A stretch of 64,000 nucleotides of DNA, from positions 146,650 to 210,649 of the forward strand of contig JBFNFA010000007.1 in NCBI GenBank assembly GCA_040797845.1, written 5' to 3'. The translations under genes were made by a program, and so were the position numbers. The notes beneath the pieces were generated by a model. The model was not told where the DNA came from. It did not search any database and saw only the letters and a program-made list of their open reading frames with translations. The stretch's first letter is position 1. Every line of letters starts with the position of its first letter. Source of the DNA: Clostridium_AW sp040797845 (GTDB lineage Bacteria > Bacillota > Clostridia > Clostridiales > Clostridiaceae). Below are positions 1 to 8,326 of the stretch, one piece after another.

Positions 1-1
1 A

Positions 2-274
2 GAAGGATTTTTGCTACAAATAATTGTTTTAATAGGGTTTATGATAGGGGCTCTTTTATCAGCAAATAAATTTAAATTTTGGCATAATAAGTTCATTTCA
101 AAATCTCCTATTATATATTTGCCTAAGTATTTAAATTTGGATATAAGAATTGTGGCATTGGCACAAATAGTAATACTAATAATTTTATATTTAATAGCTT
201 ATATCTATGATAAAAGGAAAAGTATAATGAAAAATCAGGATGAAATTCAGGAGGAAACTAATGAAAGAGATTGA
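2..274 (+). CDS. YeeE/YedE family sulfur transporter half (5' end outside window)
   Basis: The reading frame is open to the left edge, so the visible 90 or so codons are probably the C-terminal part of a longer membrane protein. Two hydrophobic segments can be seen (about window codons 4-21 and 49-66) followed by a charged tail. A TTG at position 11 has an AGAAGGA just before it, but the spacing is too short and a membrane protein of 87 residues would be unusual. The call rests mostly on context: the gene overlaps a TusA-like gene, and a recognisable YeeE/YedE half follows. In this family the transporter is often encoded as two half-length proteins that import thiosulfate or a related sulfur species. 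The identity of this half is an inference. Confidence 0.6.
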   Translation, partial: EGFLLQIIVLIGFMIGALLSANKFKFWHNKFISKSPIIYLPKYLNLDIRIVALAQIVILIILYLIAYIYDKRKSIMKNQDEIQEETNERD

Positions 275-488
275 ACTTGATTGTTTAGATGAGATATGCC
301 CTATACCTTTATTAAAAGCCAATAAAGAATTGGAAAAATTAAAAGTTGGAGATGTATTAATACTTCACACCAACCACAGCTGTTCTATTACTAATGTAAT
401 TGAATGGGCAAAAAAACATGAATATCCTGTGGATTATATTGAGATTGGTGATGGTCAGTGGGAAATATTTATTGAAAAAATAAAGTAA
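261..488 (+). CDS. tusA: TusA/SirA-like sulfur carrier protein
   Basis: This is a 75-residue protein of the usual TusA length. The Cys-Pro-x-Pro motif at residues 13-16 (CPIP) carries the cysteine that holds a persulfide in this family. The sequence after it (helix PLLKANKEL, then a GDVL strand) is typical. The ATG at 261 is preceded by AGGAGGAA at a good distance and overlaps the end of the previous gene, so a longer frame opening at 240 is rejected. Sandwiched between two YeeE/YedE halves, it is likely to take sulfur (or possibly selenium) from the transporter and pass it on inside the cell. TusA-YeeE pairing is known; the final acceptor is not shown by the sequence. Confidence 0.88.
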   Translation: MKEIELDCLDEICPIPLLKANKELEKLKVGDVLILHTNHSCSITNVIEWAKKHEYPVDYIEIGDGQWEIFIEKIK

Positions 489-500
489 TGGAGGGATTTC

Positions 501-1022
501 ATGAAATACTTTAATAAGATATTTAAAAATCCTTGGCCGTATTGGGTAGGAGGAGCTTTGCTTGCATTACTTAATATAATTTTATTATTGACCACAGGAC
601 AAGTGTGGAGGGTTTCTTCAGGTTTTTTATATTGGGGATGCCATATATTAAGAATCTGTGGATTTGAACCTTCTAATTGGTATTATTTTCAGATTCGTGA
701 AAAAAGCAATATTTATCAGCATGAAGCCTTTTTTAATAACGAATATACCTTTATAAACCTTGGAATAATACTAGGAGCTTTAATCGCTACTTTAATAGCT
801 TCTCAATTCACTATAAAAAAGATAAAAAATAAAAAACAATTAATCTTTGCTTTAGTAGGTGGAATTATAATGGGGTATGGGACAAGAGTAGCATTTGGAT
901 GTAATATTGGAGGTCTATTCAGTGCAATACCATCTTTTTCATTACATGGATGGATATTTGGAATTTTTATGTTCTTAGGGGCATGGGTAGGCTCTATTAT
1001 ATTAATAAAATATATACTTTAG
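501..1022 (+). CDS. YeeE/YedE family sulfur transporter half
   Basis: This 173-residue integral membrane protein has four or five hydrophobic segments. It shows the family signature G-x-x-x-G-x-R-x-A-x-G-C-N-I-G-G (about residues 119-138), then S-L-H-G-W. The cysteine in that GCNIGG loop is one of the residues implicated in thiosulfate transfer in YeeE. The N-terminal PWPYWVGG segment is also characteristic. It starts 13 bases after the TusA gene with a GGAGGG site, so it is in the same operon. With the partial gene at the window edge it probably forms a two-subunit channel. A selenium-related substrate cannot be excluded, since related YedE proteins sit with selenium genes. Confidence 0.85.
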   Translation: MKYFNKIFKNPWPYWVGGALLALLNIILLLTTGQVWRVSSGFLYWGCHILRICGFEPSNWYYFQIREKSNIYQHEAFFNNEYTFINLGIILGALIATLIASQFTIKKIKNKKQLIFALVGGIIMGYGTRVAFGCNIGGLFSAIPSFSLHGWIFGIFMFLGAWVGSIILIKYIL

Positions 1023-1036
1023 GGAGAGGATACTTT

Positions 1037-2278
1037 ATGAAAAAGCTATTATCAAAAATTTTAGTTATTATGCTATCCTTCACATTGGTAGCATGTTCTA
1101 ATGGAAAACCAGCAGAAGAAAAGAAAGAAACTGCTGCAAAAGATTGGGAAACAATGGTGAAAGATTCTAAAGGAACCACTGTAAATTTTTACGGTTGGGG
1201 TGGAGATGAAAAAATAAACAAATGGATAGATACTGAACTAGCTAAAGGCCTAAAAGAAAAATATGACATAAATTTAAAAAGAGTACCTATGAACATAGAC
1301 GAAATACTAAATAAACTTTTAGGTGAAAAACAGTTGAATTCAGAAAAGGGCACTATAGATGTGGTTTGGATCAATGGAGAAAACTTCTATACAGCAAAAA
1401 ATAATGGATTACTATATGGACCATTTCTAGACAAGCTACCTAACACTGAAAAATATTTAGATAAGGATTCAGAAGAAATAAAATATGATTTTGGATTCCC
1501 AGTGGAAGGCTATGAAGCACCTTATGGTAAGGCACAGTTTGTAATGATATATGATAAAGATAAAGTTAAATCAGTGCCTAAAAACCATAAAGAATTATTA
1601 GAATTTGTTAAAGCTAACCCTGGAAAGTTTACATATGCAGCTCCACCAGACTTTACTGCAAGTGCTTTTGTAAGAAACATAATTTGTGATATAGTAGGAT
1701 ATGAAAAATTCTTAACTATGAAAGCAGATGAAGAAGTTGTTAGAAAAGAAATTGAACCAGCGATCAACTTCTTAAAAGAAATAAAACCATATTTATGGAA
1801 GGAAGGAAAGACTTATCCAGCTACAACAGCTCAGTTAGATAACATGTACTCAGATAATGAAGTTTACATGACTATGTCTTACAATCCTTTCTCTGTAAGC
1901 GGTAGAATTGAAGATGGTAGATATCCTAAAAATACAAATTCTTTCGTGTTTGACAAAGGAACTATAGGAAACACTCACTTTTTAGCAGTTCCATTCAACT
2001 CAACAAATAAGGATGGAGCTATGGTGGTTATAAATCATATATTAGAAGCTGAAACTCAATTATCTAAATATAACCCGCAGAATTGGGGAGATATTCCAGT
2101 GCTAGATCCTAATAAATTATCTGAAGAGCAGAAAAAAGCATTTGATGAAGTGGATTTAGGAAAGGGAGTACTACCACAGGATGAGTTATTAAAACATAGA
2201 ATACCTGAAATGCCAGCAGATTTAGTTCCAATTATAGAAAAAATTTGGCAAGAAAACATACCAGAGGGTGGGAAATAA
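1037..2278 (+). CDS. YnjB-like ABC transporter substrate-binding lipoprotein
   Basis: The 413-residue product begins with a lipoprotein signal peptide whose lipobox is LVAC, with Cys20 as the lipidated residue. The ATG at 1037 has GGGAGAGGA in front; the longer frame from 950 lies inside the previous gene. The mature part has a VNFYGWGGDEKINKW segment near the start, as in YnjB-type (COG4134) solute-binding proteins. It is followed by two permeases and an ATPase in the E. coli ynjBCD order. YnjB substrates are not firmly established; the TusA/YeeE neighbours suggest a sulfur-containing solute, which is inference. Confidence 0.85.
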   Translation: MKKLLSKILVIMLSFTLVACSNGKPAEEKKETAAKDWETMVKDSKGTTVNFYGWGGDEKINKWIDTELAKGLKEKYDINLKRVPMNIDEILNKLLGEKQLNSEKGTIDVVWINGENFYTAKNNGLLYGPFLDKLPNTEKYLDKDSEEIKYDFGFPVEGYEAPYGKAQFVMIYDKDKVKSVPKNHKELLEFVKANPGKFTYAAPPDFTASAFVRNIICDIVGYEKFLTMKADEEVVRKEIEPAINFLKEIKPYLWKEGKTYPATTAQLDNMYSDNEVYMTMSYNPFSVSGRIEDGRYPKNTNSFVFDKGTIGNTHFLAVPFNSTNKDGAMVVINHILEAETQLSKYNPQNWGDIPVLDPNKLSEEQKKAFDEVDLGKGVLPQDELLKHRIPEMPADLVPIIEKIWQENIPEGGK

Positions 2279-3142
2279 TTGATAAAAAAATATAAACCAT
2301 ATATATTACTGTTGCCTGTAACAATTGTCCTATTAGGTATTTTTGCCTTTGGATTGGTTACTGGGCTATTACAGAGCTTAGGGTATTTCCCTGAGGTTGG
2401 ATTAAAGGAGATAACTTTAAGATACTATATAGAGGTTTTGAAAAGCAATAACTTTATGTCATCACTAAAGTTTAGCATATTTATAGCGGTATTTTCATCA
2501 ATACTTGCTACGGTACTAGGAGTTTTACTAGCATACTGTTTAATGACAAATGAAAAGAATAAAAGGATAAAGGAAGCTCTTTACAAGCTTCCTATTATCG
2601 TACCCCATTCAGTGGTGGCTTTACTAGCTTATAATTTACTTTCACAGTATGGTATTCTTCCTAGAATTTTGCATTTTTCAGGACTTTTAAAAGATCAAAG
2701 CTTATTCCCGTCCATGATAGGAGATAGAAATGGAGTAGGCATTATAGTGTCATATTTGTGGAAGGAAATTCCCTTTGTAGCTATGGTTACTTATTCTGTT
2801 TTTGCAAACATGAATGGTAAATTAGAAGAAGTGGCATTGAATTTGGGGGCGAAAAAGAGTCAAGTGTTTTGGTACATACTTCTTCCTCTTTCTATGCCTA
2901 CTATATTTTCTTCCTTTTTAATAATTTTTGCATATTCCTTTGGAGCCTTTGAAGTACCGTATCTTTTGGGACCAACAGCGCCTAAAACTTTACCGGTTAT
3001 GGCTTATGTGGAATATATAAATCCTAATTTAACTAATAGACCATATTCTATGGTTTACAATATGATTATAAGTTTTGTAGCTATAGTTTTAGTATTTTTT
3101 TACGGTAAAATATTTAATAAAATAAATAAGTACAATAGGTGA
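2279..3142 (+). CDS. ABC transporter permease (YnjC N-terminal half)
   Basis: This 287-residue polytopic membrane protein has about six transmembrane segments. An EAA-type loop (residues about 180-200: LEEVALNLGAKKSQVFW, then ILLPLSMP) contacts the ATPase in type I importers. The start is a TTG directly after the stop of the binding protein, with GAGGGTGGG upstream. In E. coli YnjC the two permease domains are one fused protein of about 500 residues; here they are two genes, this being the first half. Confidence 0.85.
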   Translation: MIKKYKPYILLLPVTIVLLGIFAFGLVTGLLQSLGYFPEVGLKEITLRYYIEVLKSNNFMSSLKFSIFIAVFSSILATVLGVLLAYCLMTNEKNKRIKEALYKLPIIVPHSVVALLAYNLLSQYGILPRILHFSGLLKDQSLFPSMIGDRNGVGIIVSYLWKEIPFVAMVTYSVFANMNGKLEEVALNLGAKKSQVFWYILLPLSMPTIFSSFLIIFAYSFGAFEVPYLLGPTAPKTLPVMAYVEYINPNLTNRPYSMVYNMIISFVAIVLVFFYGKIFNKINKYNR

Positions 3143-3146
3143 AACT

Positions 3147-3953
3147 ATGAAAAAATTTAGTGGTTTAGTTTTAAACTTAATAATGTATGTATTTGTATTT
3201 TTGCTATCTTTTCCATTAATAAATTTAGTTATATGGATTTTTGCAAAGAGGTGGGAGTGGCCCTATCTTTTTCCTAATGAGTTTTCATTAAGAGGAATAA
3301 AGTACTTTATAGGAAGTGGTGACTCTTTGAAGTTACTACTATATAGTATTGGGCTCTCAGCTATAGTAACTGTTATCACAATAATAATAAGTATACCAGG
3401 AGCAAAGGCTTTGGGATTATACAACTTTAAGGGAAAGAAGATATTTGAATTTTTAATTATTTCTCCTCTTATAGTGCCTTCTGTTGCGGTGGCCATGGGC
3501 ATTCACATAGTTTTTATAAAGCTCCAAATTGCTAATACTTTTTTAGGAGTTGTGTTAGTTCATTTAATACCAGGTATTCCTTATGCTGTTAGAATATTGA
3601 CGGATGTTTATGAAATAATAGGTGAATCTATGGAACTTCAGGCTAGAGTTTTAGGGGCTAATAGGTTTAAAACCTTTTTTTATGTGACTCTTCCAATGAT
3701 TATGCCTGGAATTATATCAGCATCTAGCATGGTATTTATAGTATCTTTTAGTCAATATTTTTTAACCTTCTTAATAGGAGGGGGAAGAGTAATTACTTTT
3801 GCTATGGCCATGTTCCCATTCATTGAAAGTGGAGATAGAACTATGGCATCACTGTATAGCATAGTATTTATAATAACTAGCTTAGTTTTCTTAGGTTTAA
3901 TAGAAAAGTTAGTAAAATCCTATTATAAAGTAGAAAATCATTATTTTGTATAA
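3147..3953 (+). CDS. ABC transporter permease (YnjC C-terminal half)
   Basis: This is a 268-residue membrane protein with about six hydrophobic segments and the EAA loop (MELQARVLGANRFKTFFYV, then TLPMIMPG) near residues 168-195. It begins four bases after the preceding permease with AGGTGA as ribosome binding site. It is expected to pair with that permease to make the heterodimeric translocation path fed by the lipoprotein at 1037 and powered by the ATPase at 3979. Confidence 0.85.
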   Translation: MKKFSGLVLNLIMYVFVFLLSFPLINLVIWIFAKRWEWPYLFPNEFSLRGIKYFIGSGDSLKLLLYSIGLSAIVTVITIIISIPGAKALGLYNFKGKKIFEFLIISPLIVPSVAVAMGIHIVFIKLQIANTFLGVVLVHLIPGIPYAVRILTDVYEIIGESMELQARVLGANRFKTFFYVTLPMIMPGIISASSMVFIVSFSQYFLTFLIGGGRVITFAMAMFPFIESGDRTMASLYSIVFIITSLVFLGLIEKLVKSYYKVENHYFV

Positions 3954-3978
3954 CTTAAGATAAAAGGAGATTTTTATA

Positions 3979-4992
3979 ATGTCATCAATAGAAATAAAGA
4001 ATATATCAAAGTCTTTTGATGGTAAGAAAGTACTTAATAATATAAGTTTTAAGGTGAATGAGGGAGAATTTATATCCCTTTTAGGACCTTCAGGTTGTGG
4101 AAAGAGTACAACTTTAAAGGTTATTTCTGGTATTTTAACTCCAGAAGAAGGAGATATACTTTTTAATGGAGAATCCGTATTAAACCTTCCCATTGAAAAG
4201 AGAGGGGCGGTAATAGTATTTCAGGACTATCTTTTATTTCCACATATGACTGTAAAAGAAAATATAGAGTTTGGATTAAAAATGCACAAGGTAAATAAGA
4301 AAATAAGAGAGAAAAAGGTTAAAGATATAATAGAACTGATACAGCTTAACGGATATGCAAATATGTATCCAAAGGAGTTATCAGGAGGGCAAAAGCAAAG
4401 GGTGGCAATTGCAAGAGCCATAGCAGTGGAGCCTAAATTGCTCTTATTAGATGAGCCTTTTTCTAATTTAGATATAAGACTAAAGGATTCCATGAGGGAA
4501 TTTGTTAGCAATATACAGAGGGAGTTAAAAATTTCTACCATATTGGTAACTCATGATAAGGAAGAGGCTTTAATGTTATCGGATAATATAGCAGTAATGT
4601 TAAACGGTAATATAAAGCAATTTGGAAAGCCTTATGACCTGTATGAAAAACCAGCATGCAAAGATGTGGCAGATTATTTTGGAGAAAGAAATTATATAAC
4701 TGGTGAAATAATAGAGGGGATATTTAAAAGTCCTTTGGGAGAATTTGAAATTATCAGTGAAAAGGACAGGAACGTTCAGGCTATGATACCGCCAGAAAAA
4801 ATCAGTATAGTTTCTAAAGATAAAGGAATAAAGGCCAAAATTACAAATAAGAGATATGCTGGAGACAGAATATACTACAATTTAATTTGCAATGGAATTG
4901 AACTAAAATCTATGACTTCATACAAGGAGAATTATTCTGTAGGGGAAGAAGTATATATTTATGTAGATTTTAATAATATAGTTTTTTATTAG
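3979..4992 (+). CDS. ABC transporter ATP-binding protein (YnjD-like)
   Basis: The 337-residue ATPase has Walker A GPSGCGKST at 36-44, the signature LSGGQKQRVAIARA near 132-145, Walker B LLLLDEPFSNLD and a switch histidine in LVTHDKEEA. The C-terminal 100 residues after about 240 look like a TOBE-type regulatory extension, longer than E. coli YnjD (about 217 residues). An AAAAGGAGA site precedes the ATG. It energises the importer encoded by the three upstream genes. Confidence 0.9.
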   Translation: MSSIEIKNISKSFDGKKVLNNISFKVNEGEFISLLGPSGCGKSTTLKVISGILTPEEGDILFNGESVLNLPIEKRGAVIVFQDYLLFPHMTVKENIEFGLKMHKVNKKIREKKVKDIIELIQLNGYANMYPKELSGGQKQRVAIARAIAVEPKLLLLDEPFSNLDIRLKDSMREFVSNIQRELKISTILVTHDKEEALMLSDNIAVMLNGNIKQFGKPYDLYEKPACKDVADYFGERNYITGEIIEGIFKSPLGEFEIISEKDRNVQAMIPPEKISIVSKDKGIKAKITNKRYAGDRIYYNLICNGIELKSMTSYKENYSVGEEVYIYVDFNNIVFY

Positions 4993-5005
4993 AGATGGTG
5001 ATTTT

Positions 5006-5680
5006 ATGGTATCTATTATTATTCCTGTACTAAATGAAGAAAAGGTAATAGAAAAATTTTTAATGGAACTTAAGGGGCTAAAAGGAGAGAAGGAAATAAT
5101 CTTAGTGGATGGCGGAAGTACAGATAACACAGCCCTTATAGCATCAAAGTATGGAAAAGTAGTTAAAAGTCAAAAAGGAAGAGCATTTCAAATGAACGTA
5201 GGAGCAAAGGTAGCCACAGGAGAAATACTCTGGTTTTTGCATTGTGATTCACAAATTGAAAAAGATTCTATATGCGAAATAGAAAGAGCCATAAAAGAAG
5301 GATACAATGGTGGAGGTTTTTTACTGAATTTTTATGATTTGCATAGTGGATTTATGAAATTTGTATCCTTGACATCTAATTGGAGAGCAAAGTATTTTGG
5401 GCTTTATTATGGAGATCAAGGTATTTTTGTAAAAAGAGAGGTTTTCAAAAGGCTTAAAGGATTTAAAGAAATAGAAATAATGGAAGATTGGGATTTTTCT
5501 CATAAACTAAAAAAACTAGGGAAAATGAAAATGATAAATTCTTCAATAGGAACATCAGGGAGGAGATTTGAACAAGGCGGACAAGTTAAAACTTTGTTGC
5601 TTATGCATAAGATAAAAATTTTGTACATGCTAGGAGTATCCCCTTCCAAATTAAATAAAATATACAGGGAGGCGAGATAA
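5006..5680 (+). CDS. GT2 glycosyltransferase, TIGR04283-type (rSAM/selenodomain-associated transferase 2)
   Basis: The 224-residue product is a short GT-A fold glycosyltransferase. Visible motifs are SIIIPVLNEE (3-12), DGGSTDNT (35-42), the KGRAFQMNVGA block, WFLHCDS where most members have HADT, GDQGIF and MEDWDFS near 150-175. This combination matches the family named rSAM/selenodomain-associated transferase 2, also annotated in arsenosugar clusters. It starts 14 bases after the ATPase gene and its stop overlaps the next start by one base. The donor and acceptor are unknown. Its partner downstream belongs to the companion family, so the pair probably makes and transfers an activated sugar. 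Confidence 0.85.
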   Translation: MVSIIIPVLNEEKVIEKFLMELKGLKGEKEIILVDGGSTDNTALIASKYGKVVKSQKGRAFQMNVGAKVATGEILWFLHCDSQIEKDSICEIERAIKEGYNGGGFLLNFYDLHSGFMKFVSLTSNWRAKYFGLYYGDQGIFVKREVFKRLKGFKEIEIMEDWDFSHKLKKLGKMKMINSSIGTSGRRFEQGGQVKTLLLMHKIKILYMLGVSPSKLNKIYREAR

Positions 5681-6387
5681 TGAAAGCTCTTATATTGATG
5701 ACTAGGATTCCCATACCAGGAAAAACAAAAACCAGACTTATGAAAATATTATCTGCTAATGAATGTGCAGAAATTCATAAAGCATTTTTATTAGATATAT
5801 TTAATGTTTATGAGCATATAAAAGAGGATGTAGATATATATTTGACCTATACTCCTGGAGATTGCTTTGATTTAATGAAGGACATAATTCCAAGTTATAT
5901 TGATTGTTTTCCACAGATTGGAGAAGACTTAGGAGAGAGAATGCTAAATAGTATGGCTAATATTTTTAGTAAAGAATATTCTAAAGTAGTATTGATGGGG
6001 TGCGACATTCCACAAATTCAACCTAAACATATAGTGGAGGCTTTTAATTTATTAGAAAGTAATGAGGTCTGTTTATGTCCAACCTTTGATGGAGGATATT
6101 ATTTAGTAGGAATGAGTGAACTATATCCACAAATATTTAGTAACAATTTAAAGTGGGGCAATAAATCCGTACTTGAAGGAACATTAGACATATGCAATAG
6201 ATTAGGGATAAATGTAGCTTTAGGACATAAATGTAGAGATATAGATACGAAAGAGGACTTTATGTACTTAACAGAAGAAATAAAAAAAGGTGAATTTGAG
6301 AGAAGTATAGAATGTTTAAATACTAAAAAATTCACTGAAAACTATTGGAGGAAAGATAAAAGTGCTAAGAGTTACATTGGAAAATGA
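5680..6387 (+). CDS. DUF2064 / TIGR04282-type nucleotidyltransferase-like protein
   Basis: This 235-residue protein belongs to the family called rSAM/selenodomain-associated transferase 1. Motifs include the N-terminal MTRIPIPGKTKTRL (7-20), LMGCDIPQI near 107, and FDGGYYLVGM near 138-147. This is a GT-A-like nucleotide-sugar fold. The start overlaps the preceding stop (TAATG), implying translational coupling. Family members are usually adjacent to the TIGR04283 type, as here. The reaction is not known; activation of a sugar phosphate is the usual guess and is inference. Confidence 0.85.
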   Translation: MKALILMTRIPIPGKTKTRLMKILSANECAEIHKAFLLDIFNVYEHIKEDVDIYLTYTPGDCFDLMKDIIPSYIDCFPQIGEDLGERMLNSMANIFSKEYSKVVLMGCDIPQIQPKHIVEAFNLLESNEVCLCPTFDGGYYLVGMSELYPQIFSNNLKWGNKSVLEGTLDICNRLGINVALGHKCRDIDTKEDFMYLTEEIKKGEFERSIECLNTKKFTENYWRKDKSAKSYIGK

Positions 6388-7366
6388 TATTATAAAGTAT
6401 ATTAAAGAGAAGAAAATAGGGATGAGTATTCCTATTAAAGAAGACTTCAAAGTTAGTTTTCTAGCGCAAGGAGAATACAACATAAACTTTGTATTAGAAG
6501 ATGGAGAAAATAAATATGTTTTTAGGGTAAATACAGGTAGTCAAATACAGGTAGATAATCAAATAAAATACGAATGCGACGCTTTAAAAAGATTAGAGAT
6601 AAGTGGCGTTACTCCTAAGGTGTTTTATTTAGATGACACTAAGGAAAAACTTCCTTATGGAATTTTAATAATGGAATTTTTAAATGGAAGACCTCTAGAG
6701 TATGATAAAGACTTAAGAAAAGCGGGAAAGATATTTGGAAATATTCACTCCATAGACATAAATAAAATTTCTAGCTCAAACTTTATAGTGGAAAGTAATA
6801 TATTAAGTGACAGAATAAAAGAAGGGGAAAGACTACTAAGTGAATTTTTAAAATCCCCAATTATAGATAAAGATTTAAAGGACTTTTTTTGTAAATTTTT
6901 AAATTGGTGTTATAAAAATAAAGATAAAGAAAAATATTTTATAGATAATAAATGGCACGTTATAAATAATACAGAGGTTAATTCTCACAACTTTATAATT
7001 GGAGAGGAACATAGTTATTTAATAGACTGGGAAAAGCCAGTTATAAGCGACCCTTGTCAGGACATAACTCAATTTTTAGCCCCAACTACTACTCTTTGGA
7101 AAGCTAATTATATTTTGAATGAAGAAGAAAAGAATGATTTTTATGATGAATATATAAAAAGTCTTGGTGGTGGAGATAAAGACATAAAAGAAAGGGTACA
7201 TATATATAACCCTTACTTATATCTAAGAGCTCTTTCTTGGTGTGCCTATGCTTATTTAGAATATCAGAATCCAAATAAAGATATAAAAAACATGGACACT
7301 TTTAATAAGATAAAAGAATATTTAGATTTGAATTTCATGAAAAAGTTATTGAAAGAGTATTTTTAA
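6362..7366 (+). CDS. Aminoglycoside-phosphotransferase-fold protein with altered catalytic loop
   Basis: This 334-residue protein has the APH/choline-kinase fold: a glycine loop region (LAQGEYNINFVL, 35-46), the hinge LIMEFLNGRPL (102-112), and the metal-binding LIDWEKP with Asp222. At the place of the normal H-G-D-x-x-x-x-N loop it reads NTEVNSHN (203-210), so the catalytic Asp appears replaced by Glu205 and the preceding His by Asn203. The GTG start at 6362 has GGAGGAAAG eight bases upstream and overlaps the previous gene by 26 bases. It ends the operon. It may phosphorylate a sugar or other small molecule made by the two transferases, or be a non-catalytic relative. Confidence 0.7.
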   Translation: MLRVTLENDIIKYIKEKKIGMSIPIKEDFKVSFLAQGEYNINFVLEDGENKYVFRVNTGSQIQVDNQIKYECDALKRLEISGVTPKVFYLDDTKEKLPYGILIMEFLNGRPLEYDKDLRKAGKIFGNIHSIDINKISSSNFIVESNILSDRIKEGERLLSEFLKSPIIDKDLKDFFCKFLNWCYKNKDKEKYFIDNKWHVINNTEVNSHNFIIGEEHSYLIDWEKPVISDPCQDITQFLAPTTTLWKANYILNEEEKNDFYDEYIKSLGGGDKDIKERVHIYNPYLYLRALSWCAYAYLEYQNPNKDIKNMDTFNKIKEYLDLNFMKKLLKEYF

Positions 7367-7379
7367 CAAAATACTTCTC

Positions 7380-7495
7380 TTTACTTCTGTAGGCTAGAGA
7401 TAGCGGTTGCGACTTTTTAGAATAAGTTTTTCTAAGCTTCAGCTGGAATGGTATATTTTTTTAATAAATTCCATCTAAAGCTTAGAATCACTTTA
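7380..7495 (-). repeat. Diverged, inverted copy of the dispersed structured repeat
   Basis: Read on the minus strand from 7495, this stretch begins AAGTGATTCTAAGCTT and forms a long hairpin (arms AAGCTTTAGATGGAAT and ATTCCAGCTGAAGCTT). It continues AGAAAAACTTAT, then GTCGCAACCGCTAT. This follows the layout of the three copies at 12520, 41136 and 47586 but with many changes, and the closing GGATAAA module is missing. It fills the gap between two convergent genes, so the hairpin may also serve as a terminator. Confidence 0.55.
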
Positions 7496-7498
7496 TAT

Positions 7499-8188
7499 TT
7501 ATTTTTCAAGTATATTCTTAAGTTCCATCAAGTTAGAAATCTCATAAGTAGGTTTTATTCTGCTCTCATTTGCAATTTTACTAGCATTAAACCAACAGGT
7601 ATCTATACCAAAATTTATCCCACCTTGTATATCGGAGGTTAAGCTGTCTCCTACCATCAATACCTTACCTTTTTCAGTATATTTCATATTGTTTAAAGCC
7701 AGTTCAAATATTTTAGGATTTGGCTTTGATACTTGAACTTCCTCGGATATTACTATATCCTCAAAGTACTTTGCTATAGCAGATTTTCTTATTCTATTAT
7801 TCTGAACGTCCTTAAGACCATTAGTTATTATAGAAAGTCTATAATTTTTATGCAAATTTTCTATAAGCTCTATACTATCGTCATATAAGAAGGATGCGAA
7901 AGACAAATGCTTCATATAGGATTTTGCAAATTCAACCTCGTCAAAGTCAGCATTTAACTTATTTAATAATCTTTTAAATCTTTCAACCTTTAATTTTTCC
8001 TGAGTAATAAGTCCATCCTCAAACTCTTTCCATATAGCCGTATTTATTTCTTTGTATACTTTTAAATGATGATCTTCGTCATATTCTATATTAAATTCAA
8101 GCATGGCATTTTTAAGAGCATCTCTTTCAGATTTTTTAAAATCAAATAAAGTCTCATCTGCATCAAATAGTATAATCTCGTACTTCAT
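7499..8188 (-). CDS. YjjG-type HAD pyrimidine nucleotidase
   Basis: The 229-residue haloacid-dehalogenase-type phosphatase has motif I FDADETLFDF (Asp9 nucleophile, Asp11), motif II ITNGLK near 121, and motif IV MVGDSLTSDIQGG near 181. The DADETL form and length match YjjG/TIGR02254, a house-cleaning 5'-nucleotidase that removes non-canonical pyrimidine nucleotides. The ATG has GGGGGAGAA upstream. It converges on the sulfur/sugar operon and is divergent from the regulator at 8327. Confidence 0.85.
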   Translation of the reverse strand: MKYEIILFDADETLFDFKKSERDALKNAMLEFNIEYDEDHHLKVYKEINTAIWKEFEDGLITQEKLKVERFKRLLNKLNADFDEVEFAKSYMKHLSFASFLYDDSIELIENLHKNYRLSIITNGLKDVQNNRIRKSAIAKYFEDIVISEEVQVSKPNPKIFELALNNMKYTEKGKVLMVGDSLTSDIQGGINFGIDTCWFNASKIANESRIKPTYEISNLMELKNILEK

Positions 8189-8298
8189 AATAATTCTCCC
8201 CCATATAGTTAGTTTTTTAAAATTATAACATATAATTAAAATCTTCTATACTGTACAATACCTTATAAATAAATTACAATATTTATATGAATTCGCAC

Positions 8299-8312
8299 AT
8301 GACATAGGTCAT
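8299..8312. promoter_or_regulatory. Short dyad upstream of the Crp/Fnr gene
   Basis: ATGAC-atag-GTCAT is a perfect 5-bp inverted repeat directly before the GAGGAGG ribosome binding site of the regulator at 8327. It could be an autoregulatory site or simply a short leader hairpin. No other copy was noticed. Confidence 0.35.
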
Positions 8313-8326
8313 GGTGAGGAGGACTT

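Noticed and set aside
950..1036. Longer N-terminus for the YnjB-like lipoprotein
   Set aside because: It would lie inside the preceding membrane protein gene and remove the signal peptide from the N-terminus.
5006..6387. SenB/SenC-type selenoneine genes
   Set aside because: The transferase motifs fit the TIGR04283/TIGR04282 type, not the SenB selenosugar synthase, and there is no SenA or SelD gene in the window.
7448..7642. 64-codon + strand frame
   Set aside because: It lies mostly over the YjjG-like gene and the diverged repeat and has no ribosome binding site or recognisable product.
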